From Mayamaea pseudoterrestris (lineage: Eukaryota > Bacillariophyta > Bacillariophyceae > Sellaphorales > Sellaphoraceae): a DNA stretch of 64,000 nucleotides. Below, piece after piece: positions 10,662 to 21,275 of this stretch; position 1 is the stretch's first letter; each line of letters begins with the position of its first letter. The stretch covers positions 744,001-808,000 of the forward strand of contig BROI01000011.1 in NCBI GenBank assembly GCA_027923505.1, in the 5' to 3' direction. The position numbers and the translations under genes are program-made. Below the pieces are notes generated by a model, which did no database searches, was not told the DNA's origin, and saw only the letters and a list, made by a program, of their open reading frames with translations.

Positions 10662-11194
10662 TGTATAATGCTGATGGCGTCTTGAAAACCGAATGAAATT
10701 CTGTGTGTTTTGTCGAAACGTTAAGACAGCGGCCTAAAGTCGTGGTGTATCTAAATTTGCGAATAATATTGATTGCACGAGACAATGTCCTCAATACTTT
10801 GCACGAGAGTTAACAACGTTTTCGCCCTTGAATGACGGTTTGTCCATGGCTTGAGCTCGTCATCATCGAAGCGACGGCGACATATTTCGTAGCGTCATAA
10901 TATATACCGGTACGACTTCTTAGAGAGTCATTTTGAGCTTCGCCCTAAAGGCAATAGTTTCATTTGGCCCCAAATGACTTTTGCGAGTCATATTCGTTCA
11001 CACACGATCACTTGCTTCACAAACTCCCATCGCCGCGACGGAACATTACACGACGACACTGCAGTTGCTTTGCTCCTTCAAAGAAGCAGTCTCGGTCATA
11101 TAATAAATATACAGCCAAACACACTACCATTGCAACATCAAGCTGATTAATTGTTGGCGAGGTTGTACCTTGGCAAGCAGGATCAGCAGGAAGA
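10662..11194. other. Divergent promoter region, no gene seen
   Basis: The region lies between two divergently transcribed genes: the SCCPDH-like gene (minus) and the ammonium transporter (plus). Open frames here are short and have no recognisable product. A TATA-like TATATA occurs near 10901. Confidence 0.5.
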
Positions 11195-13532
11195 ATGACG
11201 AGCACTTCATCATTGTCATATTATCAGCAATGCTATCTAAACACTCTAGGTGCTGATAATGTGCTCGAGTGTGTAACAAACATGCTGGTTGAGGAGCATG
11301 AGTTCCAAAAGGCAAATCTGGTGAACTGGCTTTTTGTCTTGACTGGTACGAGCAAAGAGTTAAAGATGCTGCCGGCTGCCGTGCGAAAGGTGGACTTAAT
11401 CCTTGATCTCATTTCCAATTTTTCTTTACATCAGGAGCGCTTGTGTTCTTCATGCAAACCGGCTTTGCCATGCTTTGTGCTGGCTGTGTGCGGAAGAAGA
11501 ATGTCCAGAAGTAAGTATCGACGGCTTTCTGACTCGTGATGTCTTTGATCGTCGCGGCTCTAACGCTGCCCCCTTGTCCTCACGTTCGTACAGCACCATG
11601 TTAAAGAACCTGCTTGATGCCTGCGGTGCTGCCGTCGCTTTCTACTCTATTGGCTACGCCTTTGCATTTGGAGGGCAAAATGAAATCGTCGGCAGCACTT
11701 TCATCGGTTATCAAAACTTCTTCTTATTGGGTGACGTCAATCCAGCATTTTTCTTCTTTGAGTTTGCCTTTTCGGCCACTTCCGTGACAATTGTCGCAGG
11801 AACGTTGGCCGAACGATGTCAAATGGCAGCATATCTTTGTTACAGCTTGTTTTTGACAGGAATTGTTTATCCGGTCGCGGCGCATTGTCTATGGAGCAAC
11901 AATGGATACTTGTCAGCATTCTCGGCAGCTCCGATATTTGGAAACGGTTGCATCGACTTTGCTGGAAGCGGAGTGGTGCACTTGACGGGAGGAACGACAG
12001 GTAAGTTTGTCGGTCCTCATCGATGACAATAATTTTTGCTGACTTAAAACTGTCTGCCTCCAGCATTGATTGCCACCTACATCCTCGGCCCCCGCCGCGG
12101 GCGCTTTTTTGATTCCAAAGGCCGAGCACTGGACAAACCTAAAGCATTCCCTGGACACTCAATGGCGTTGCAGCTCTTAGGAACAATGGTATTATGGTTT
12201 GGCTGGTACGGATTTAATCCCGGCTCAGGTGAGTGACAACGCGTAATTTCTTATTCCTGTAACACTGCTAGCGTTGCGTTGGAGCCATTGCGGGCTTCTT
12301 GTTCGACCAGCTGTGCAAGTCTAACGCATATCTGATCATCGACTTTTCTCTGACAGCTTTGCTGATCACAACACCGTATACTGGACAAGTAGCAGCCATC
12401 TGTGCCGTCAATACATCACTGTCAGCGGCTAGCGGTGCAATCGCTGGTCTTTTCGCCAACTTGCTTTATAACGAACGAAAGACTGGCGAGTACAATTATG
12501 ATCTTACATGCGCAATGAATGGAGCACTTGGAGGGCTAGTTGCTGTGGTCAGTGTTGAAACATTCTTATCGTATAACATCACGTCGCGGGTCTCTCCTCA
12601 CACTTCCTTTCTCGCAGACTGCCGGATGTGCGACAATGCCTTACTATGCCGCTGTTATCACTGGCCTGGTTGCTGGAGTCATCTACCTGGCCGGCTCAAA
12701 ATCATTAATTTACCTGCGACTAGATGACGCAGTCGACGGTAAGATTATATAAGCCTCTCGCAAGTATGTAAAAGTCTCGACGATGGCTGATCTGTGATTC
12801 TCCCTTTACTTTCGCTACCAATGTTGCAGCCATACCCGTGCATATGCTTTGCGGGGCATGGGGCATGTTAGCAGCTGGCTTGTTCACATCGCCAGTGCAC
12901 CTCGAGACAGCCTACGGATTCAATGAACATGTTGGACTGTTTTACGAATTCACCAGTGATTCCTTCGACGCCATACTGCTTTTAAACCAACTGATGGCCA
13001 TTCTTTTTGTTTTCGTTTGGTCGTTAGTAACAATGGGCCCTTTCTTCATTGTTCTCAACTACATGGGATGGTAAGTTGTGGCATTTTGTAAGCCTTGTTG
13101 TAGCTGTGCTTTATGGACATTTCCTCACCAACAATTATGTCCCGCAGGTTCCGCTCCGATTCATTGGAGGAGCTGGTGGGCCTTGACATGTCCTACCACG
13201 GTGGCGCTAATTCTGAGTTCGAGGATGTATCACCTTCACAAATGAGAGCTTTCAAGACACGAAAAAGCGGTTTGCGTCGCCGGTGTGTCGCCAATGACGG
13301 AGACGTTAATGAAAACGGCGCAGCCAACGATGAGGACGACGAAGACGATGACGAGGACGGAAGCTGGACTGACTTGACCGTTGCATCGACTCGCGAAGGC
13401 AGCCAGAAGCGAGAAACGGCACCGCGATGGCCCGTTCCGCAACATCAGGTTGATGCCGAAAGTGCCGATTGCGGTAACTACTCTTCGACATATTCACTGG
13501 GAGAAGAGAGTGAGTTCACTCGTCGTTCATAA
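11195..13532 (+). CDS. Ammonium transporter (Amt family)
   Basis: Plasma-membrane ammonium uptake channel. Eight exons: 11195-11345, 11435-11510, 11594-12000, 12064-12228, 12357-12547, 12618-12738, 12830-13070 and 13148-13532, all GT-AG and phase-consistent, giving 578 aa. Hallmarks are seen across the joins: [18 protein letters not shown], the pore Asp region [13 protein letters not shown], the first pore His in [20 protein letters not shown], and the second pore His in VHMLCGAWG. The cytoplasmic tail has the family signature [19 protein letters not shown] and then an acidic stretch. The alternative of reading straight through intron 4 gives an open frame but loses the conserved NPGS-ALLITT join, so splicing is preferred. 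Diatoms usually carry several Amt genes; this could be any paralogue. Confidence 0.93.
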
Positions 13533-13704
13533 GGGTCGGCCAATTTTGAAATAAATTTTTGGTTTTTATTCCATATTCTCTGCTGGCTCGTACGATTTAT
13601 ATATTGAATTTCAGATACGCTTGATTTCGTAAAGTATCCTAGCCGTATTGATCTTGCATTGACAGTGGTCTTTTATACTAAAGGGTGTTCACGCCATCGG
13701 TGGC

Positions 13705-15024
13705 CTACACGGATCGAAGCTCTGGATAATCAGCAACGACGTCCTTCAGTGTCAATGTCTCGGTTCTATCCTCTGGGGTCCACAAAATCTCAGCCGACTG
13801 CAAACAATCATCGACTTTGACATCAGCCGCAATCTTGCGAAGCGCTTCCTCAATGTCTTGAATCGAGTTTATTTTGGGAACCTTGGTCGAGTCGCCGTCG
13901 ATAGCAAGGTTGAGCGTAATGACTGCTACAGTCGCCTGACCAGATACACCATTGCCGCGGCGTCCACCGCCGCTGCTGTAGTCCACGCCGCCAAACTTGC
14001 TCGTACTTTCCTGCTCAAACTTGCTGCGCTCCTTGACCGACATGCTGTTGTACTCACGCTGCGCCGCGTTCACGTCACGAAAGTGCTTGGACAGCGAGTA
14101 GCCAGAAACAATGGACGACTTTCGACGCAGAAGCTCCAACGCAACTTGACTCGTCAAGTTTTGGATTCCAACGCGACTGTCAGTCTTGGAGGTTGACGCC
14201 AATCGCTCCAGGACGCTGAGAATGGAGTTTGGGTCGTCGCGATTGCTTACCTCAAGCGCCACGCTCAATTGCACAACGCTCGTTCCAGTTCCAAGCATGG
14301 ACGAAACACTTTCCGTCCAAGCATCGTCCGTTCCCTTGTTGGCAAAGGCCGACCATGCCACGTAGGCAATTCCCCCGACAAGCATCAAGTCCAAAATACT
14401 TGGTCCGCGATTAATCGCAATAGCACCGCCCCCTCCATAAACCATTGGCCGCGGCGCATAGAATGGATTTCCAAAGGCCGAGTACGGACTATAGTAACCA
14501 GCTCCTCCAATGACTGGAGCAAGGGTGACGGACGGTCTTGAGTAGCTGCCTCCGCCGTAGCCTCCCCCACCGTAGGATGATCGCGAGGGTGCGGGACGAC
14601 TGTACGACTGCCGGGAGGATGAACCAAAACTTCCACCCATGCGACCACCACTCATTGCTGCATCCGCAGTCAATGGACTGAACACGAGTGTCAGTGCAAA
14701 TGCCGTAGCGGCGAATGCAATTGTCAAGGGAGATGATGGGGTGTCTTCTCCAATAGCTCTTGCAAGATTCTGTAGCGCTGACACCAAGACTGGCGTCGGA
14801 TTGTGAAGCTGTCGCTTGCTCTCACTCAATGCAGACTCTTGTTCCAACGGCGAGAGACCCAAGAATAGTGGAGGAGCTCTGAATGCTGGAGGTGTCAGAA
14901 AGCTTGTCGTGGCCGATGACGAGACTAATGGTGATGCTGGGGCGAATGCACTGAGAAACGGTGCGCTCAGCGACACTAGCAGCACCATTAGCATATTCTT
15001 CGTGCTGCTTGAAGTTAACAACAT
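13705..15024 (-). CDS. DUF1517 plastid protein
   Basis: A 439-aa protein of the DUF1517 family, found in cyanobacteria and plastids, with no settled biochemical role. The start at ATG 15024 (MLLTSSSTKNMLMVLLVSLS) gives a signal peptide followed by SAFAPAS, the Phe-containing cleavage motif of stramenopile plastid presequences. The frame upstream to 15195 would bury that signal. Then come a hydrophobic helix (LTIAFAATAFALTLVFSPL), a Gly/Tyr/Ser-rich segment (GGGGYGGGSYSRPSV), a second TM (ILDLMLVGGIAYVAWSAFA) and the conserved C-terminal domain (VVQLSVALEVSNRDDPNSIL, VALELLRRKSSIVSG, AVITLNLAIDGD, AEILWTPEDRTETLT). Probably a thylakoid or plastid envelope membrane protein. Confidence 0.88.
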   Translation of the reverse strand: MLLTSSSTKNMLMVLLVSLSAPFLSAFAPASPLVSSSATTSFLTPPAFRAPPLFLGLSPLEQESALSESKRQLHNPTPVLVSALQNLARAIGEDTPSSPLTIAFAATAFALTLVFSPLTADAAMSGGRMGGSFGSSSRQSYSRPAPSRSSYGGGGYGGGSYSRPSVTLAPVIGGAGYYSPYSAFGNPFYAPRPMVYGGGGAIAINRGPSILDLMLVGGIAYVAWSAFANKGTDDAWTESVSSMLGTGTSVVQLSVALEVSNRDDPNSILSVLERLASTSKTDSRVGIQNLTSQVALELLRRKSSIVSGYSLSKHFRDVNAAQREYNSMSVKERSKFEQESTSKFGGVDYSSGGGRRGNGVSGQATVAVITLNLAIDGDSTKVPKINSIQDIEEALRKIAADVKVDDCLQSAEILWTPEDRTETLTLKDVVADYPELRSV

Positions 15025-15953
15025 GATTGATTCGTGTACGTGTGACCTTTTGCTATCGATTTGATGAAACAATGAGTGGCAGGTGGACTGTGTCGAATGC
15101 TTCAAACATGCACCTTTCGTGATCTTCTCTTGGCATCGTTGACGCAATCCCACATGGTGGATGACGATGTCACACCACCAATGTGCATCTTTCAACGTGG
15201 CCAGCTATGATTGGTTCATTATGTATCGTACTGGTATTTGGGGAGCTAACCTCTTCAACGCATTATACATTATGATATCGGTTAGTTAAAGCGTTTGCAG
15301 CACAGCAATGTCGAAATAAAACAGATAGCCAACAAAAATACTAGCAAATTGCACAACAAGGATTGCAGTTTGAGTGTATTTTCACCAATCAGGTTAGGAC
15401 TTTAGGAGGCATGATTCTGATGCATAGTCCATCCATCAAATGTTGCTTAGAGGCTGTACTTATTCTTGAATTCGATGAACCTTTGGCGACCGGTTCTGTA
15501 GTCTCTATGTGGCTGTCTCTTTGGCCCAAGCTCTCGCGCAAGTAGATCGTCAAACGCGTGGATGAATTCGATCGATGCAGCGACACACATACACGGCAGC
15601 CCATTCGCCTCATCATGACCATCACAGCTTCGGCATGCTCATCCATGTGAACCGCAAACGTCGACGAATTTTTGTTCCTATCCGCGGCTGCCGCGCCGCC
15701 TGCTTCGAACGATCGGTTGCAAGTCGGAACGATTGTTTGTGGGAATGAAAAGTGTGACCCATTTACGAGCCGGACGAGCCAGCCGTCCAAGGAACATGGC
15801 CGAATTTTCTTCGCTTCGAACGTCACACGAATAGTCGGCGTGCACCTATTTGTCGCCATCATCATCCATCCTTCCTTTTGCATTGCAGTGTAAATTTGAA
15901 ACGAAATAGGCTTGGTAGAGTTCTTAATCAAGCAAAGAAGAAGCAAAAACGAA
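15025..15953. other. Intergenic, no gene seen
   Basis: Divergent promoter region between the DUF1517 gene (minus) and the secreted GH16-like gene (plus). A 229-aa minus-strand open frame at 15389-16078 overlaps the first exon of the GH16-like gene and has no coding signature, so it is not annotated. Confidence 0.5.
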
Positions 15954-18900
15954 ATGCGAGTCCTAAGCTGTGCCTTTACTTTGGCGGGCTTCCTGGCGGC
16001 GACTGATGCGGCGCACGTCGGGAGAGTGCGCGGCTTGGTCGACGATTCCGAACCCGTGAGGAAGCAACGACGTCTCATGGTAACGAGTGTAGGTGGAGGT
16101 CATTGGGGAAACAATGGACGCGTCACAAGTGGGAGCAGTGGTACGGTGTCGAACCCAGTTGTAGATGAAGGCGATACGGGAGGAAACAGCGGTGGCAGTG
16201 GAGGAGGAGGAGGCGGCGGCACAACTGTAACGAACCCTCAAGGAGGCGGTAGCGGAGCAACACCAGTTGTTAGTCCTGTCAGAGACGGAGGCAGTGGAGG
16301 CAACGCTCCTCGAGCCGACAATGGAGGCAGTGGAGGTGCGCCCCGCGCCCAACCCAAGGCGAGCAAGAGCAAGGGCGCAAGCAAGCAGGGAAGATCCATC
16401 AAGGGAAGTCAGGGTGGTTTCCGTGGAGGAGACGACGACCAAACTGGAACGACCGCCATTTGCACTTGCGCCAGCTGTACGACAGATGTCCTCAACACAA
16501 TGGCGGGAGGGTATACTTGCGGAGAACGCATTGATTTTCAGCTAAAGAACAATCCAGCATTGTTTCCAACCATTGCCACTGCGTGCCACCAAGTCGGAGG
16601 GTTGGAATTTCCAACTGGTAAGAGAACACGATGCTTGCACATACAAGTGCCATGTTGTAGCTTGAAATTGACTGACGATGTCTTCTTTTGACCTCCAGAG
16701 TGCGGAGCATGCGACCCCTTCACTTGTGATGGCCGCACGGAACCTGGCACAACAGACACCCACTGGTAGGTCGGAATCGCTAACATAATTGATCTTTAGA
16801 AAGCTGTGTGTCTCACTTTTGAATCGCTTTCTCACTTACAGTAACTGCGAGACATGCACTGCCGATGCTTGGAACATTGATGCCGGCGGTACGTAGCTTC
16901 TCTCTCGCTATGATTGAGGCGCGCTATATAGTTTGAAAATCACTCATCGGAAAACGTTGCTTTCTCATGCGCAGGCTACACATGCGGAGCTCGTATCTCA
17001 TGGGCCATGATTGTTGATCAAGCACAAGAGCAGGATGCGTGCAAGCTTGTCACCGCCAGTTATCCACAGTGTAAAGCGTGTAATCCACAAACTTGCGCTG
17101 TGCCGTTGACTGCAGCCCCAAGCATCGGTGGACGTTCGGAACCGACGTCGCCACCAGTCACCGCTCCACCTGTCACGCCCCCACCTGTTCTTCCTGTTGT
17201 TCCACGGCCTGTTCCTGTTGTTCCACAGCCTGTGGCTCCCGTGACCATGCCTCCCGTGACGGCAGCCCCAGTCACAGCTGCTCCCGTTACCGCGGCTCCC
17301 GTCACTTCCTCCCCCACGTCAGGCCGATCGGAACCGACCACTCCAGCTCCCGTGACGGCGGCGCCAGTGACTCCAGCGCCTGTGACGGCGGCACCCGTCG
17401 CCCCGCCTCCCGCCGCAACGGAGACGACTCCAGCTCCGACTGCAGCCGCTAAATGTCCCGAGTACTGCGACTGCTGGAGCTGCGCGGCCGCATGGAACAA
17501 TGTTGCGAACGGATTGACTTGCGGTCAGCGAATTAACTGGTTGATTGGAACGTAAGTAATGAGAATCGATGTGTTGAAGTTACCAAAAGCAATTCTCGCA
17601 TTTTACTTACCTCGCCAACTCTTGAAAACAATTTGCCAGTAACATTGGCGAAGCGGCAGCTTGCCGTGCCGTCGGCGGGACGGAATTCGTAGACGCGTGT
17701 GGGGCCTGCAATCCTGACACTTGCGACGGACGCACTTCGCCAGTCACCGCACCAGTCGCGGTCCCAGCGTCAACACCAGCCCCAACCGCCGGTCGGTCGG
17801 AACCAGAGACAACTCCTGTTCCAACGTACCCACCTGTCAGTGGTACTCCAGCGCCAACGGCTGGTCGATCAGAACCGGTATCGACTCCTGGTCCAACGTA
17901 CCCCCCGGTTAGTGGTACTCCGGCGCCAACGGCTGGTCGATCGGAGCCAGAATCAACTCCTGCCCCGACCTGCCAACCTGTCAATAGTACACCGGCGCCA
18001 ACTGCTGGGCGATCGGAACCTGTTTACACGCATGCACCGACCCATTTACCTGTAAGCAGTACACCAGCTCCAACTGCCGGCCGATCGGAACCAGTGATAC
18101 CAGCTCCAACACATCAGCCTGTTCAAGGCACGCCAGCGCCGACCGCTGGTCGATCCGAATCGTCTGAAATATATTGCTTCCCACCTTCGGATGAGCGCAA
18201 GCGATTCACTGGCGTCTGGGACAATTACATGTTGGAAGCGAAGGACAGCGCAGAAGATGTTTGCGGACCCGCCAACAATAATTTTGAGGATGTTCTTGTC
18301 TCGGTTAACGACGAGCGCAATGAGTTGAGCTTGACCTATCAATACGCAAACGGACTGTGGTATGGAAGTGAAGTACGCATTCTTCAAGAATCTGGGCCAT
18401 ACTCTTACGGAACGTTTACATACAGCGTCAAGTCGATCAACGTCATTGAAAATGGAACCGTCGTAAGCAATGTCCTGCCAGTCGGCCTCGTCGTCGGCAT
18501 GTTCACATGGGATTCAACGTACAGTGGAAGTGATCCCGAGATTTACGAAGTCGACATTGAGATTGGTCAGTTTGGAAATTCATCCAACGCAGATGCCCAA
18601 TTCCTTCTCCAACCGCCTGAACAGCCTCACTATTACCGATTCTGGACGGGGTCGGAAGGTGTCTGCGAGCAATCACCCCAGACATACGAGTTTACTTGGT
18701 TGCCCACATCGGTGGCTTGGTATTCCAGTGCTGGCGGAGGCCAGAATCATCTTTACACAACACAAGAAGCTATATCAACGAGTCAGACGGATCGTGTGCA
18801 GTGCATGCCATCATCTATTGAAGCTCGTGCCAGCTTGTGGAGCATTAGGGGCGCAGAAGTCGCACCTGATGGCATGAAGGAGAACCAGCAAGTTCAGGTT

Positions 18901-19023
18901 GTCTTTGACAAATTTACATTTACGCCTCTTGGTGTAACCGGAGTCGCAGATGGGGAAGCATGCTCGAAGAATTGCCAGTGTTTGAGTGGCTATTGTCAAA
19001 GTGGGGTCTGCGCAAGTCAGTGA
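15954..19023 (+). CDS. Secreted Cys-module, GH16-like domain protein
   Basis: Predicted secreted wall-associated protein, 912 aa, from five exons: 15954-16617, 16699-16765, 16842-16888, 16975-17551 and 17640-19023 (GT-AG, phases agree). The signal peptide is MRVLSCAFTLAGFLAATDA. Next is a Gly-rich stretch with a Lys/Ser patch (KASKSKGASKQGRSIKGS). Three copies of a Cys module follow (about 168-245, 245-310 and 419-475), each with C-x-C-x2-C, then TCGxRI, then CxACxPxTC. Pro/Thr/Val segments and six GRSEP-containing repeats lead to a C-terminal domain (about 625-890) with the beta-sandwich strand pattern of GH16 glucanases, including the catalytic-type motif EVDIE (Glu755, Asp757, Glu759). A small Cys knot ends the protein. 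Beta-glucan hydrolysis or transfer is inferred. From base 18234 on, the gene lies inside a 10-kb duplication. Confidence 0.8.
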
Positions 19024-19193
19024 AACTAAAAGTATCAAGTGGCTATGATACTAAATGAACGTTTGTGTTACTGTAGGCATAATCGTAAAGAAATGTTTTT
19101 TTCGTTCTACTCTTAAGAAATTTGCTGAGAAAGCCAAAAGCGCGGGACGAAACTGTCAACTTTAGGTTGCAGGTGCAAGTATTTGGCCGAAGA

Positions 19194-20013
19194 TCACCCC
19201 TTTAACCAGCCCTTTCCTTTGGGTTTCATTGGTTGTATACCTTGAAGCTCGTTTCCTGCCAGTATCATCTGATCCGCTGCGAAAACCATTCGCTGACTAG
19301 AAAGTTCGGCATTTGCGTTTGCTGAATCAATCTTCTTGATAACAGTCGAAAGTAGCGTAAGATTCTTGCCGCCGACTGCAAGGTTTGCTCCCACAGTTGC
19401 TAATGGATCCTTTTGCATAATACATGCACCTGCCGCTTCGAGTGCGGTGCTTGTTGATTGCACGGGATCAATTGATAGTTCTGTATCAATGAGCCGAGCA
19501 ACAATGCAGCGTTAAGGTCAGATGTTACACAAAACATTCGTCAACCAAGGATACAGCAGACTGACAAACCTATAACATTTGCCAGCAAATCCATGTCATC
19601 TTCCTTTGCTTCTTGTACAGCAGCTTTAAGTTTCGAGCATGCTTCGTCGAGACATGTGGCGGCTTCTCGAAGTTCATCCGTAACAAGCTCGCTTCCAGTT
19701 TTGAATCGACAGGAGGCAGCTGCTTGCGCAATCGAGTCTCCTGCGTTTCGTATCTGAGCGCCTGCTGCTGATAGTCCACCTAAAAACGAATATTTAGAAA
19801 GCATGAGCTCGATTCAACTCGATAGTCATCTTTGTCATCCTTATTATCTTGCTTGCCTCCATACAAATTTAAATCCTGCGTGAGGTCAATCAAAAGTTCT
19901 CCGGCCCGGGCGAGCGCCTTGCCAGAATCCATCAATGGAACCGCTGCTGGCTTGAGTGAAAAACTACATATTCGGGTTATCAGTGGAAGCAACATTATCA
20001 AGCGTCGAAACAT
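19194..20013 (-). CDS. Ala-rich helical secretory/plastid protein (copy 1)
   Basis: A 217-aa protein of unknown family, three exons on the minus strand: 20013-19857, 19779-19570 and 19480-19194. The second intron is GT-AG. The first fits only as a GC-AG intron (GGAG|GCAAGC donor, 77 bases), which alone brings exon 1 into phase with exon 2. The N-terminus (MFRRLIMLLPLITRICSFSL) looks like a signal peptide followed by a Phe-led transit start, so plastid import is possible. The remainder is Ala-rich amphipathic helix (LSAAGAQIRNAGDSIAQAAA, LREAATCLDEACSKLKAAV, ATVGANLAVGGKNLTLLS) with a basic tail, KPKGKGWLKG. I do not recognise a function. Identical to the copy at 29190-30009. Confidence 0.7.
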
Positions 20014-20241
20014 TCTTCCGTACTATATGGTGTTGACGATGAGCGGATGCTGGGGTTTTCCATAGTGGAACGCTGTGCGGGTGATGATCAATGCGACTGT
20101 CAGATCATTCGCAGCGGTTCTCATCCAGAACCGATGCGTCATCACAAGTCGCGCTTGAAGTTGGCACCATGGCCCAACGCGGATTTTCCATCCGCACAAA
20201 ATTGAAAAAAGTAGCACCCGATTCATGCAAACCTTAGAATT

Positions 20242-21141
20242 ATGCTTCACTTAAGAACCTTCACGCCAATGCTACTCCTGCTGGGATGCGAAGCTTTTTC
20301 TTTACAGCGACATTTTTCTCGCAGACAATCACCATTGGCATTTCCGAGCAGCAGGCTCCTCTCCTCGGCAGCTGCAATCCCCGAAGGCCTAACAAAGTCG
20401 GTCCAAACGCCAGGAAATGGACCGCCAGTATCATTTGGTGATATTTGTACGTTATCATATTCATGCTACGTTGTCGACAATAAGGATGACAGCAAGCTTT
20501 TCGCCAAGGCACGCTCCCAAAAATTCATGATTGGCGACGGAAGCATGATTGAAGCATGGGAAAAGATTGTTCCAACCATGCGGGTCGGTGAACGATCGAT
20601 TGTTCGTGTCAACGATCCATCATTGGGGTACGGAAGTGCAGGGGTTCCGCCAGTAGTTCCACCAAACGCAATCTTGGAGCTAGATATAGAGTTGATTACC
20701 GCACAAGCTGCCACGGCAAACATTGACTTTGATTCCATCGCCATGGCAGAAAAGGTGCCTAAAACTGCGGCAGACATTGAGGCTGCTTTCGCACTGAAAA
20801 TGGCAGGCAAGAGCGATGAACCAAAGCTAGAAGGATTTGAACTATTTCTCAAAAAGGCCAAGAACTTTTACTTTTTCGGTTTGTTTGAAGGTGAAACAGG
20901 CGAACGTCCACCATGGATTCTCCGGCCCAGTATCACCTTTCCGTTAGCGTTTGCCATTGTTGGTGCTGCCTTTTATATATCCTATGCGGGAGGAGCTATT
21001 AGCGAGCGTGGTGCGCAAGTCAAGGACGAGCTGGATGAAATTATTTTGAGTATGACTGGCATTGACGCTCGTGTTCCGACTTCACTGTTGGCAGCGACTG
21101 CTAATGTTGCAGCAAGCGTGATGGATGTAAGCATTTTATAG
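20242..21141 (+). CDS. Plastid FKBP-type peptidyl-prolyl isomerase-like, with TM (copy 1)
   Basis: A 299-aa intronless protein. The N-terminus MLHLRTFTPMLLLLGCEAFS gives a signal peptide with a CEA|F junction followed by a basic Ser/Arg-rich stretch, so targeting to the complex plastid is likely. Residues about 55-140 have the FKBP layout: GNGPPVSFGDICTLSYSCYV, KFMIGDGSMIEAWEKIVPTM, GERSIVRVNDPSLGYGSAG and PNAILELDIELI. The Phe/Asp/Trp pocket residues of active FKBPs are only partly recognisable, so isomerase activity is uncertain. A single TM (SITFPLAFAIVGAAFYISYA) lies near residue 240, anchoring the protein, perhaps at the thylakoid. Divergent from the Ala-rich gene with about 230 bases between starts. 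Identical copy at 30238-31137. Confidence 0.82.
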   Translation: MLHLRTFTPMLLLLGCEAFSLQRHFSRRQSPLAFPSSRLLSSAAAIPEGLTKSVQTPGNGPPVSFGDICTLSYSCYVVDNKDDSKLFAKARSQKFMIGDGSMIEAWEKIVPTMRVGERSIVRVNDPSLGYGSAGVPPVVPPNAILELDIELITAQAATANIDFDSIAMAEKVPKTAADIEAAFALKMAGKSDEPKLEGFELFLKKAKNFYFFGLFEGETGERPPWILRPSITFPLAFAIVGAAFYISYAGGAISERGAQVKDELDEIILSMTGIDARVPTSLLAATANVAASVMDVSIL

Positions 21142-21275
21142 TTACGCTGTACTTGTTGCAATAATCTACGACTCCTTTATACTCGTAAAAAGTAAGGCGC
21201 TATGTTGCAGAGCGATAATTATTTCCTTTAATCTTTTCTCATCGTCAAACCGTATGGTTACACGTAAAATTTGAC

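Noticed and set aside
12229-12356. Reading the fourth ammonium transporter intron as coding, because one frame is open
   Set aside because: The spliced join restores the conserved NPGS-ALLITT sequence; read-through inserts residues absent from the family.
15389-16078. 229-aa minus-strand frame
   Set aside because: It overlaps the signal peptide exon of the GH16-like gene on the other strand and shows no domain or start context.
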